64,000 bases of DNA from Phylloscopus collybita (lineage: Eukaryota > Chordata > Aves > Passeriformes > Phylloscopidae). The stretch spans positions 3,920,001 to 3,984,000 of the forward strand of contig JAJNNQ010000027.1 in assembly GCA_027886175.1 (NCBI GenBank), written 5' to 3'. Numbering within the stretch: the stretch's first letter is position 1; each line of letters opens with the position of its first letter. Below the pieces are notes generated by a model. That model saw nothing but the letters and a program-made list of their open reading frames with translations. It did not search any database and was not told the DNA's origin. Below are positions 26,716-40,300 of this stretch, piece after piece. Made by a program: the position numbers and the translations under genes.

Positions 26716-27721
26716 CCTGGCACTGAGCACTGCTGCTGGCATTGTGCTCGGTTCCTGCTGGAATTTGGGATCACACCTCACAGGACACATTTGGCTCAGA
26801 GAGGCTGTTCTTAAGCAGGGTCCTCCCAGTGGGAAAGGGAAACAGGCCTGCAGTGTACAGTTGCTGTCACTAACTAAAACAAGGCAGTTAGTATTATTTT
26901 TCCAACGTGGTCTCATTGTAAGAAAGAATTTGGGCCCTGCAGTGCACTTTAAAAACCCTTGTACAGTTTAGAGAAAAGTCCTGTTCCATTCAGATAAAAT
27001 TCAATCAGTGGAAAGAGAAGTTTAACATCTCACGGAGTCCATCTAGTGGAGATCACAGTGAGCACAGGCTCAAATAAACCCCAAGCCACACAACGACCAG
27101 AAGCTCAGGAAACATTTGTACACCGATGGCAATGGGATGAGTGGACCAAATTATTTACTGGAAATTTAATTGTAATTATTTCCAGAGAAAACACAGCCTT
27201 ACAGCTTTAAAATTCTTACCCAAAACATTTGCACAGCAGCTTTATGTGACTTCTTACTGATTTAAAGCAAAATAACAATGACATGGAATAAAAAACCCAA
27301 CAGACAGCATCTTGACTTGTTTAAGAGAACCATTTGCAACACAGTTCCAACACAAGTGTTGAGAGTGTTCTCTCTCAGAAAACCCTCCTGAAGTCTAACA
27401 CCACAGACAAACAGGACTGAGATCAAATCAGGTGGTTTGGTGCTTAAATAATTCCTGACTTGTCCTCTGGGTCAGACCCAAAACGTAGATTCAAAGTGCA
27501 ATTCAAAGTGATTTATCTCAAAGTCAGTGTAGTAACCTATAAAACTGTTAAAGACTTATTTAAAAGTAGCATGAGCTAAAAGTAAAATGGCATATTACAT
27601 GTTAGCAGACTCAGTAAAATAATTCCAAATCTCACAGGTGAGTGGGTAAGTCTTATCCACACAGATTTTAATATTATTAAGGAAAATATGCTTTCATTAC
27701 AGTAGTTTCCTTGAGTGTGAC

Positions 27722-27741
27722 CAAAAAAAAAAAAAAAAAAA
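27722..27741. repeat. Poly-A tract
   Basis: A run of about 20 A lies on the + strand, 93 bp left of the SYCP2 stop codon. A similar run lies at 28,201-28,222 in the last SYCP2 intron. On the - strand they are poly-T. They are low-complexity sequence. Confidence 0.9.
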
Positions 27742-27833
27742 AGAGAAGAGAAAGAAGAAAAAGTTAGCAAATTTTCCATTACAGAAGTGTTTATATTCAC
27801 CTCAAATTTCAGGAAGGAATCTGAAAAATCACT

Positions 27834-30800
27834 TCAGAATTCTGCCTTTGATTGAAACAAGGTCTGCAATCCCCTGCGAACGTTACACAGCTCCTCTTCT
27901 TGCTGTACAGGAAAATTACTTTTATCACTGACCACATTTATCACATGCTTTTGAGGAAAGGCAGATTTTATTTAATGTATTGCAATCCTGGTGCACTGTA
28001 TATGCTGCTTAACATATCAAAGGTGACACTTTTCAACATTAAGACCCAGAACTAAACGAGTCCATTCACATCTCCCTGTGACTCCCATCACCCAGGTAAG
28101 GTTTGAAATATAATAAATCAGTGACATTTGCATTCTGACTAATTTTTATTTTTGATAGAGGACTAGAAATCAAAATTTTAGCCATTTAGTGTTCAAACTG
28201 CAAAAAAAAAAAAAAAAAAAAAGAGGACAAGATAAATTTATTTACCATTTCTTTTAGAAATTTCTCTTGGAGTCCTTTTATGTCTTCTTTCATCAGATCC
28301 ATCTACAAAAAGACACTGAATGCATCTCCTCTGCTCACAACTGCCACCACATTTTCAAGCAAACAGTGATATCCCTAAATGTCTCATAACCAAGAGATAC
28401 AGATGCACATGCAGCCACCTGCCTATGGAAAAGGGTGCTTTAAGTTTTTTCTTTCTTGGATGAGTACCACCAATAAACAAAGTCACAGAATCCAGAATAA
28501 GTCCTGATAACTGCACACACCTTGCAATGGGTGAGATCCAGGCATAAACAACGAATATTAAGAAATTAAGGGACATTTTATGGTAAAAGCTAAAAAGACA
28601 TTATGTATCACTAATATAATGTGAGGATAAAATCTTCAGGAAAAGAAGTCAATACTGGTATCTGTGGCTACAATGAAGGAATTATTAAAATGAGCAAAAC
28701 AAAAGTTCACCATACCTCTGAAGTAAAAACATTTTCTTCACAGCCAACAAAATGGTAGATGTTCTTTTCAAAGGAAGCTTTAAGAATCTGAATTCTAAGG
28801 AAACAAAGGCAGTTCAAATATCTTTGCTGCATAAGGACTTCCTACACAGAGCACAAACACATCCCATTGTTGGGAGTCTATTTGCATTTAAAAGGATGGA
28901 TAAATACCCCCACCATTGTTACTGCTGAACAGTCCCTCAGGTATGTGGAGAAATTTAGCTGGAGAATAATAACATGAACATTTTAATCTCATTTTCTCAT
29001 CAACCATCTCTCTTTTATGGAAGGAGTTGTAGAGAGAAGGGGAGCTGTGCTGATCTCCCTCAAGTGAACAGAACACCAATCTCATCCCAGGATTAGTGAA
29101 CCCTACTGACCTCTGCTGCTCATTTTTCATGTAAGTACTGAAAGTGTGGGAATGCTTTTTCCAAAAGATCTGGGAAAAAAAAATATTAAGAGCTAATCAA
29201 TGGGAACTGATTTTCCAAACTAAAAGTCATTAATTTCTAATATGAACAAAATGACAACCACAGACTCACCACAGAAGGAGTAGGAGTGACACAGCCCCCA
29301 CAGGAGCTGGAAGAACCCAGGCCATTAAAGTGCTTGCAGGAGTTTATTGTAGGAGGAAAAGCATACAGGAATTCATATAGTGGATACATGTAGGACAAGA
29401 CAGAGTGTCCTTGGGATTCTAAAAGCATCCTGACACCCCAAATGCATTATTTGATATTTGACCCAACTAGAAACAAAAAGGTAAGGGCTTTAAAAATCAA
29501 ATTAATGATATTAAATTAAAGATGATGTGAATGATCCACAGATTCCAGGAGAATTCCCTTTTACCCATGATCAAAAAACTAAAAAACAAACCGAGAATTC
29601 TTTTTCCATGATTTTCAGGGACTGAGAGTCCTTTTCAAATTTCTCAAGCTCCTCAGTCAGAGTAAAATGAAATTTGTCCAACTGCCTGATCCTACCAAAA
29701 CAAACCAAGTTACTTGCAGAAGGTATTCACAGCATTTGAAGGATGTTTTAACAGAAATCTGTTGAAACAGAAATTACTGACCTGCACTCATGGAGTTGGT
29801 AACTCATTGATGCCAAATGCTGCTGGGCAGCTCTCAGTGTTTGCTTACTAAAATGATCCATTTTCCTGGAGCGGTTCTAGGAGGATGTTTTAACATGAAA
29901 TTCAGATTATTTGCACTTCAGGGAAAAAAAAACCCACCAACCCTGTAATATGTTCAGTACTCTAACTGATTAATATCACAACAAAGCCACTTTTAAAAAT
30001 GTAATTGTATGGTGCAAATCAAGCAGTCACCCATGTGCTCGTGTACCCCCCAAGTGATGCACATGAAGGGTCTTGCCTCAATTTTCTTGGTAACTTCTTT
30101 CTGGAGCTGCTGACAAATGCTGATGGCTGAGCAATCAAGCCCCCAGAATTCCCCATCCAAACCAGACAGGTCATTTACAGATCGAGTGGAGACACTTTCA
30201 GACACTGAATAGAACAAAAACATAATGTTAAATTCAGTTTTATGAAGTCCCCAGTCTGAAATTAGCACAGGGCCTAGGACAGCTTTTGTTGTGTATAAAT
30301 TAATGTCATCAATCAGATGGCTGAAACCAGTTTCTATTTGCATAACCATTTTCTGACTTTTTATATGGATCCAATATCTAAATATACTTTTTATTCTTTG
30401 CTTTAACATGTAAAATGCTTTTTTATAGATATTCTATTTCATTGCTCATTCAAAACCTGAATTTGTCACATTATTTTAAAACTTTGCACTGACAGTCCAT
30501 GACCAACCTCTGTAAGTGCCAGCATCATCTGTTTTAAATAATTTTTTGGGCTGTAAACTTATTCCTCTCCTTCCTTCTTCCTTCCTTTTGGCTGTAAACT
30601 TATTCTTCTCCTCCTCTTTGCTTGTTTCTGCCTCATCAGAGCTGCTTTCTGTGGCACTGTGATAAGTTCGTTTGAGGAATGTCTGTGCACTTGGTCCTTC
30701 AATAAACATGGAAACAATGCTGAATTTTAGCATTATTATTGTTATTATTATTATTTAGAACAGTGAGATGGGAGGATAAAGATGATTTTATTAACACATT

Positions 30801-31315
30801 GGATGAAAATTCTAGGAGAATGCATCTTGGCTTTAAAACATGAGAATTATATAGAAATTGGCAACCATCACATTTATAGAGCACATTCAACTGAACTCTG
30901 ACTAATGAGCAAGTCTGAGATTTTTTTTTCTGATAAAACCATTATCCCCATTTTTTTTTCCCCCCAGTATCAGTAGGAATGCCTCTAACTTTTTATTTGG
31001 AGCACAACTAACTCTTTATTAAAGCTGTATTTTGGAGCCTGATTTTCAGGTAATTAAAACAGCAGAGAGAATGAGAAAAGGAGGAAAAAAAATGGAATAA
31101 TACTGAAAATATATAAAATACAAGAAGATTAAAAACCTTTGCCCTTATATGCCAAATAAAACATTTTTCTTAACCCTTATGGAGACACATAGGAAGCCTT
31201 TTGCTTTAAATTAAGTGTCTGTACCTGACTCATCCATGGGGGAATAAGGTTCTCTAATCCAAGACTGTATTCTAGTCCTGCTGGAAGCAGACAATGGGGA
31301 TGGTGCTACACAATC
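27834..31315 (-). CDS. SYCP2: SYCP2 coding exons 36-44: C-terminal coiled-coil region
   Basis: Exons are 31,225-31,315, 30,508-30,696, 30,077-30,204, 29,782-29,876, 29,592-29,691, 29,111-29,169, 28,716-28,794, 28,246-28,302 and 27,834-27,902 (residues 1175-1462). The last seven exons are helix-rich with heptad-like spacing ([65 protein letters not shown]). This fits the coiled-coil segment that assembles with SYCP3. The exon ending at 30,077 uses a GC donor (GAG/GCAAGA). The donors at 30,508 (GTTGGT) and 29,592 (GTTTGT) are weak but phase-consistent. Confidence 0.94.
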
Positions 31316-34300
31316 CTAAAAGAAAAGTCACTGATTTATTTATTAGCTTCCAAATTAAATTCCTTTTAGAAGTTTCTATCAGAAACTCACATTTATGTTG
31401 TGAATAATAATTTATTTTTTGTTGGAAGTCACTAGGAAAATATTTACTCCCTGTCATTTTTTAAAATATGAATTGTAACTGATCTTGTTGGGATAGAATT
31501 GTTTCATTGCATCCATATGGCAAACAATTATCTAATTTATCTCCAATACTTAAAAATTAACTATTAGCAGGTCCCAAAAATCTGTGTTAAATACTGAGAC
31601 GCATTTCCCTTAAACCTCAGCACCTGGAAAGGAGATAACAGAGATGCCCAGCTGCAGCTCTCTTCTGAGAAGCAAGGAATGTACTAACTCACCTCTTTAC
31701 TTTTATTGAGAGGTTTGGTGGGATCCTGGAGTTTGCCTTTAGCACCAAGTTTGCCTGAAAAGGAAGACTGGGGACTTGAATCCTCGTTGTCATTCCCTGA
31801 CTCCAGCACAGCTCCCTTTGCACGTTTCCCACTGTCAGCCTTATACGATGTTAAGCTGAGCTACACGTGAAGAAAAAAAATCATTATTGAAAGGAGATGT
31901 CCCTTCAAGCTCACCACCTGTAAATTGATAAAGCAAAGAGCTGCAGGTCTCTTCTGAAGAGCAAAGAATTTAGGAACATACCTCCTCCTTATTTTTGGGG
32001 ATAGCTTTAGTGATACCCTGAGGCTTTCCTTTAACAGAAAATGTGTCTAAAAAGCAATGTTGGAAACTTGAATCTTGATTGTTCTTACAGGTTTCTGCTG
32101 CAGCTCCCTTGGAATTTTTACCACTGACAGCTTTGCAGGTGGTTAAGTTGAGCTGCACATGAACAAAAAACCCAAAACATTGTTGAGAGAAGAAGCCAAA
32201 AACGGTTGGCAGCCAAATGGAACAATTTCAGTTAAAACAACTCCAGGGAAAGGTTAATGCTCTTACCAAAGATGCTTCAGTTAAAACTGGTGACAAGCTC
32301 TTCCTTCCAAATGTCAACTTTGTAACTGCTGTCTCAGGGGACTGAGTTACACCCAGACTTTCCACACTCTTGTTTTGTGGGCAGAAATTACTGGGAGAGG
32401 TTCCTCTCTCTGAGTTTAGCATCTCCCTGTCTTCTGGTGTTGACTCCTCCAGACCAAGTGACCTCTCACTGGAGCTGTGCTCTGGACTGACATCCCCTGA
32501 CACTCCCTCAGCACCTGGAAACAGTTCCTGCACTGTCAGCACCAGCACTGGGAGCCACAGGAGGGCAGCCAAAGCCCCACACTGCTCCCTGCTCCACCCT
32601 GGGAATTTCCAAGTCTCAGATGTGTGGGATTTGGCACAGGCCTTGCCCTTTCTCCCTCTGCCACTGTTTCAGCAGTAGCAGATTCATTCTAACACTGGCA
32701 CGATGTGTTTCTGTATTACCCTGATGGCAAATAACTGCACCAACCTACAGAAGAGTTAGTGACATACTAACACAATTCCTTAAATTATGTGGAACAGCTG
32801 GAATTATGGGATATCTCATTTTAAAAGCATGAAATAAATGTACAATTGCTCTGCTGTGATGATGCTCAATTAACCTCCACCTCTTGATTCAGTACTGCTA
32901 GAAATTAAGAGTGAAAATACCTACATCTCATTGTCTCAAGGGAGACAGGGCTCTCAGCTGGAGGCATTTCCACTTCCATGTGCTCTGCAGAATTCCTGGA
33001 TTTGAGCAGTGCTTTCTGCACATAGCTATCCACTCTCTTTGACTCCACAGGTATAATCTGCTGTACCTTTGGCTGCTTGTAATCCTTGTTTGCCCCATTC
33101 ATAAGTTTCTATTAAAATACAAAAGTTATATAAACATCTTTGTAACCACAGACTGCCCATAAAAGCCGATAAAGAGAAATATAGATTTATTATCTAGATA
33201 CCATTGATCAAGCAGAAGGAGCATCATCAGGAGTACTTAAATCCATAAGCAGGTCAGGTTTTCCAACATCAATAAACACTGAATTTCTTTAACTCAGCAC
33301 ATAAATTCCTATTCTTATGAACTACTTAACTACTGGAAGCAATTACTGATGTTCCAGGATTTAATGAGTGAAGTTCAGAAACCTTTCCATATATATTGAC
33401 ATGCTATGCTAAACAAAGGAAAATGTTTTAGCAAGCAATGTTCCTTTACTAAAAATCCATTTGGATATTCAGCAAATGTATTGACACAGCATTACCAGCA
33501 CCACATCAATTCAACAAGATTTGGCTCACTAAAGCCTCCCATTGAAGGATATTTTCAAAATATTGTCACATTTTCAAAATACAGCACACAGTAGCTCTTT
33601 GCAGCAGAATAAATCTCATAAATAGAACCCCCAATCTATTATGACTAAGGAGATTATTTCAGACCAACTTTCTTAGCAGCTCAATACTCATCATTAAGAA
33701 AAGGGGCAAAATTAACTTCAATTTGCTTCTGTTGGGCAGTACCAAGTACAAAGCAGAGCAGAGTTTACTTTGAAAAACATGGCATGAATGGATTTTTAAT
33801 AATCAAGTGGAACTGCACACCTGTATTTTAGAGGTGCATCTTGGAATCTCTTCTTCACTCTCAGACTCAGAACTGGAAAGCTCTTTGTAATTTTTTGTTG
33901 CTGCTGCTCTTCGAGGGAGTTTTTCTCGGGTGGGTTTTACTTTCATTTCATCCATTTTTGAATTCTGGGGTTTACATTTGTTTATCTTTGGAAGAATAAA
34001 ACCACCTTCAGTTAACAAGAATCATTAATACATACATAAGATAAAATGGCAGATAACTTGGTTTAATTACTTGAAACTAAAAAGGTTTAGCTTTACCAAA
34101 GCTCAGAGAATCCAATCACTAATAACTGCACCCAGTGTACAAAATCATTCCAACTCACTCATGACTGCAAAAACAGCTAAATATTATAGGAAAAGAATAA
34201 ACTGTATTTAACAAATGATCTAGGAGAAGTGTCACATATTTATGAAAAATTATTTTAAAACAGTTTCTGGGGGGAACTAGGAGATTTTTAGTCTATATTA

Positions 34301-37300
34301 AAATTCCAGTAACAAATGTACATTTACCTTTCTCTTATTTGTATTTTTGCCTTTAGCTTTATCCATGTGGCAAGCAGGGTCAGAGGATTTATCTGCTGTT
34401 AAAATGCAAGAAGGTTGAAAATTCAGGAAAATATTCTAATGTTTGACATTAGTTTTAGCTGTAAAATAACAGAATCACTTTCATGCCCACAAACTGATTG
34501 ATTCAGTAACTGCTTTTAGCCCATTATTTTAAAAGACATTTTTTTAATTGACAACAACTTGTTCCTGCTCCATCCTCCCATAGTTTTCCACATTAAAATA
34601 CAGAATTTATGTAAACTGATCTTTACAAATTATTAGAACTAATCTGAAAATTCTTGATGCTTGGAAACAAGACAACAAAAATATATGATATTTGCAACAC
34701 AGCACATGCCATGCTGTGCACCTCATATCCACAGAAAAATTTACTGCAGCATTCTTCAGAAATATGAAAAAAATTCTTACTTTTGTCTGTGTTCATTGGT
34801 TTCCCTGTTTTTTTGCTTCTACTGTAATCAATTATTTGGGCTTTAGGTTTCCTCTTGGATTCCTGCAGCCAACTAATCTCTGTCTTGCTGTCATCCCCTC
34901 TGTTTTCTGTGTCTGTGTCACTAAAGAGATGCTTCTTGTCTCGATTGTTTCGGACCTACAAAACCCAAAAAAGTTCCTAAGTTATTGATTAATTTTTACA
35001 GTCTACTTACAGAATCGGTATTTAAAGGCAGAAGGACAAGCTATGCTGATCCATAAAAATCTGAGCCTTACCTTTTTTCCTTCTTTCCCTTCTGTGCTGG
35101 ATTTACTGATGGCTGTGTTCCTTAATCAGAGAAATAAAACCTGCCTTTAAACAAGACATTTTAAAATAGTTGTTCTAAAGCTTTCTACTGCTCCCATGAT
35201 ATCTGGATTAAGGATTCAAACAAAGGTACCTACTTTTGTTTCCACATTATTTTGGAATTACCTGTTCACATTAAGCCCTAAAGGTTGTGTTTGTGTCCCA
35301 ATTATCAGTAGGAGTACACAGCAACAATACAGCCCTTTCCAGGAGCATCATTAACCACAAGCCATCCCCCTCTATTCAGGAGTTTCTCTCCCTGCAGTAT
35401 TCCATGAGGAGAACTATTTCCTTCATGGAACACATCCTTTCCTTTTTATCACCTTCCCAAAGGACCATCATGGAACAAGTCTAGGAGAATACAGCAATGT
35501 TTACTGCTTAAAAAAACCCAACACAGCCAAGATATTCTTGTCCTGCAGCATTCCCTGGGATATTGTGACTGCCTGCTGAAGAGTGCAGGCTGTGCTAGGA
35601 TAATCAGCAACCACAACAGAACATCCTACCCTTTCTTGTTTGTCTCTGTATGAACACTCAGTTCAGTCACACGCAATTCTTGGATCTAAAAATGCAAACA
35701 GAGAAGAAACAAATGAAGGTTTGCATTGGTTATAGAATCTGTACAAAATTAATCAGGCCACCAGGCAGGAACTGCTAAGGAGTGGGAGTTTTTTCTTAGT
35801 TTTTACACTCAGCAATTAAGGGATAATAATTTCTATCTTAGAATTTATTTACTAGAGCTGACAGTTAAAACCAACAACTGCCTGAAGCTTTCAGTATCTC
35901 AAAGCAATACAAGAGCTCCCACCCACCTGCTCCACAACCTTCCCCAGTTCACCCCTGGGGGCCACAAGAAGCAGCACTGTCTTTCATCATCATTAGATTT
36001 TTTTTTGCTCAAACATCTGGACAAATATGTCTTTAAAATGGAGATTAGAAGGATGCCAATGATGTTTTCAGGATAATTTAAGATAATGATACTCCTAACA
36101 CACTGTTTAATTTTTAATTCAGGAAAAATATCATCACAGCCTGAAGTGGCCAGAATCTTAAGACAGTATATTGTTCAATATTTGAGAATGCTGGAGGTAT
36201 TTACAAGGCAAACTTTCTCCCCCACTTAGTTTGCTGATATAATTTGAATTTTCAGATCTTCATTATACTTTCAGTAGACAACATGTGACTGATTTCCTTT
36301 CTATTCTATTCATAACATATACATTTCAGTTATTTCTTACTCCAAGCTTGATTGTAGGCTCATCAAACCCACTGATGTTAAAGTTGTAGACATCATCCCT
36401 GTCAAACAGACAGAGAGATCAATTTTGTGACTGAATTAATGAACATTTCACACAGTCAGGTGTGGGTAATCAGAAATTGTGTTTGAAAATGTTGTAACTA
36501 CTTACAGAACATGACCAGCAGTTATATTAAGAAAAGAAGCAGTTTTTAGGGTCCTGTCCTGAACTTCTTCCTGTCCATAAATGAAAAGTTAGCTCCTCTG
36601 TCAAATTTGGACTGTGCATTCATAGGCACTGTCATCTCAAAAAGCAACTTCTTCATCATGAAGATAATCAGGTTGATTAGCAACAGTTCAATATGGCAAA
36701 ACATATCTGCAGTCAATGCATAATTAACATTAACATCTACAGATAGTTAATATTCAATGGTATTTATGAACTTCCCTTCATACCTATTGACTACCACCAT
36801 TAAAAACACCTATTTATGAACTTTCCCTTTATACCTAATGACTTCCACATATTAAAAACAATTCCAACAAAAGCACTAATGTGTTACCTTGGAGATCCAG
36901 GATTTATTTAAACATGTCCTAAAAATAAAGATAACCTTTTGTTAAATACTAATTAAAATATATGCACTAGAATACTGTCTATATAAAAAAAACCAAACCC
37001 TTAGCAAACTCAGTAAATTTATTTATGCATTTAAATACAACATCAATTAAAAGATGGATTAAAAGAGCCCAGCCCCTTTTGTTTAGCAGCACTCATGGGT
37101 GCATCACAGACACAGCCAGAGGCACACAGAGACTCAGCACAAAAGGAATAATTCACACCATACCTGTTAAAGCCCAGGGAATCTCTTGCCTTGCTCTTCT
37201 CATTACTCTTGTCTCTGTATCTGTCACTGATTTTACTGATCAGTGATTTGGCTGCATCTGCCATTTCTTTAGACTTTGGTTTCTATAAAAACAGTTTAAG

Positions 37301-40300
37301 ACTCAACACCCAACAGAAGAACAAAGCTGCAAACAGAACTTCAGGTTCCTAAGACCCCCCTAAACTGCATTAGATGTCTCCTAATGGATTAAATTACATA
37401 CATTTGAAAACCATTTTCTCTTGCATGACAGTAAACCCAGCAATTTTGAAACACTGAAAATTGGGCAATTCTCTTAATTGCAAGTGGAAGAAACAAAGGT
37501 AAGAAACTCTCACTGTCTTTGACTGTTTTGGATTTGCAGTCTCTTTTCTGAAGAGAGCATCAGGGTCCTCTTGGGCAAGATCAGAATGCAAAGATGTGTC
37601 AGACACTCTGGCTGAAAGAAATGTTTAAACCATGGTTCAGCAGTAGTTTCAGTATTTTTCCCCTCTGTATTTAACAGTTTCTGTTCCAAATGATCAACAC
37701 TGACTCTCCACTGAAGATGGTATCAATCTAATTTTCTTAGTCCTGTTTTTCTCATTTGTTTATCTGGAGAGGTACTTCAAAAAGCTGAATAAATGCTTTT
37801 TGTTTCACAGCTCTTTCACTACCAAGAGTAATAAAGGGAAAAACAAGCATCACTGCAAGTTAATTTCTCTGAATCTGTTTGTGAGAGTAAAAGTTTACAA
37901 GTGTGACCATCACCTGCATGGGATGCACGTGCCAGTGATGGATTTGGATTTTGCTTGTCCCCAGTTGTTATATTCTTCTCAGGAAGAGGGAATGTTCTTT
38001 TTTTCCATGTTTCAGTTTTATCAAGAGAAGTCTCCAAAAGACCAGGCAGCCTAACAAAGACAACACCATCCTACTGTCAGAACTTGAGTCTTCATTATCA
38101 TAAAATAGGAAAATGGTTATATCTGAGAGATATCAAAGTATTTTACATTGCAACAAAATATCAATTCTGGTAATGCTTGAAAATGCTCCCTTCAAAGTGA
38201 GTGACAACAATGACTTGGAATTCTTTTCCAGTACTTACAAAGGTTTGTTGCTTCTCCCAACTGGCTGAGAATCAGGAACAATATCAAACACTTCATCTGA
38301 ATGAGACATTAATTTGGTGTCAATTATTATGGCATAAGAAAAAATTAAAATAATTTAAAAAGTAAGGACTATCAATACTTGTAAAATTACTTGCCTAAAG
38401 TTTGCTTTTCTGTGGCCTCTTGTATTATTTTTGAGACTTCTTCAGAACACATTTTCTACGGTGGAATGACACCCAAAAGGAAATATTAGTGCAGGACCAT
38501 AAGCAGTACAACCTCATAAATTTTTGCTTTCTCTAATAAAACATAACTTTCTGTTTCTCATTTCATGGAAGTGCTGTTCCAGTACCTTTCCATGTATTTT
38601 TGCCTCATTCCTGATCTGCTGTGCTTCACAAAATCCATTGTCTGCTGTGCATCTCTGCCCACTCTAAAAAGCACAGTAAATAACACTGCCAGTTACAGCC
38701 CACAAAAGCCAAAGAAATGCTTTAAACAAAACATTCTGTACATGAAAGCCTTTTCCAAAGCATGGCTGTATCAAAAAATGCTTCAGAGCCCCACAGTCTG
38801 GGGCTTGACCTGAAGCTGAGCAAGGCAGATATTCACAACCAGAAACAATACCAAAATATTATTTTATAGTCATTGTTCAACAGGAAGAAAAAATACTCAA
38901 AAATATACTTAAACTGCAGGTCGGTGACACCTATGTAGTTTTGTTTTATAGTAGTGAATGCCTGATCAAAAATGCACTAAAAAAACCAATGCTTTAAATG
39001 CTGCAAGCTGAAGACATCAACATTTCACAAGCACAGCTGAATGTACTCTGTGTTTTATGACTATTTCACTACTGCAAAATCAACTAGAAATTATTGCATG
39101 CACCTTTCTCCCATTATACACAAAGGAAGAACTGAGGTTCCAAAAAAGGAGGTTAATTCTGGGGTCAGAACTGATGATTGAATGCAAACTGGGCCTAATT
39201 TTGTTCGAGTTCAGCCTGACTTCAAACCTATTAAACCTGAAATCCAGAGGGCAATAAAACATAATGGAATAAAGTAAAACATACTATTTTCTACAAGTGA
39301 CTTGCTGACTGTAAAACTCTAGCTCTTTAAAATATGAATTAGGAACAAATTAGAATAGAAATTATTCTAAGAAAAAGACTTAGCTACAGAGGACATGCAT
39401 ACTCCAGGAGGGTCCTGATAGAAATTCTTTGTTCTGCTCTCATTTATTGCATCATTGTCAGACCTCGTAGTAGAGCTGGTCATTTCCAAAGGCAATTTAA
39501 TTCTCCCTTTAAAAGGAGTGGCTGAAACAAAACAGAGATGTGTTGGAACTCCACCAGTTCTCCCATTACAACAGGAAGAGTTTTGCCCATGATCACAGCT
39601 ATTCCATAAACTCCACCTAAAGCTGGTTAGTTTTGGTAGCAGCCCCTTATGGACCTTTAACAATTCCATTATTAACTCTGCTATGTGGAGATTAAAAGCC
39701 CACAGACTGTGGATGTCTGGAGGCAAAAGCAAAGCTTGTTACAGGCTGGCTCTGGTAGAAAATACTTGGTTTCTATTTAAAGACTTCACTGTAATGTATT
39801 TTTACTGAGTTCTCAGCTGGCTCCAGCAGCTGCCTGACAGCTGCAGAAATGCCAGGTGACCCTCAGCTGCTGGGAATGCAGTGCAGCCCCTGTCCCACAC
39901 CCTGTCTGTGGACCAGGAACAAGCAGCCCTTGAACATTTCAAGTTTAGAGCATCTGCTCAGGAGATTTTGTCATTTTTCCCTTTCATTTCCAGCTCTGCC
40001 AAGGATCACAGTTCATGCCTGAGTTTCAAAGTTCATTTATAGTGTATTTTTACCCTGAAAGCACCTGCACACTTACCTGTGCTGACAAAAGACAGTGGAC
40101 TCCTTGAGGACACACTTTTAGTTCCAGGAATAAGCACAGATGCTTCAGACACTTTCCTTTTACGGGATGGAGTTATCTGGAGGAACAGAAAGAACTTGGC
40201 CATAACACACAGATTTAAGGATAACAGCACAAGAATTCAGAAAATTTATTGCCAAGAGCCTCTTGACACTTTCCATTATTGGAGTGTCAATTGTTGCTGC

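Larger units (their letters stand above)
25820..27833 (-). other. Probable SYCP2 3' flank / 3' UTR
   Basis: Downstream of the SYCP2 stop (27,834) I see no AATAAA on the - strand until 25,840-25,845, where AATAAA sits in CAATAAAGAG. An ATTAAA is present near 27,667. If the distal signal is used, the 3' UTR is about 2 kb, includes the minisatellite at 26,348-26,715, and ends about 300 bp from the candidate PHACTR3 end. Confidence 0.4.

Noticed and set aside
26242..26916. 224-codon - strand ORF and similar 130-codon frames with repeated CAQWLWDCPRL-type units
   Set aside because: They are generated by the 30-31 bp minisatellite. Unit lengths are not multiples of three, so the frame changes between copies, and there is no splice or start context.
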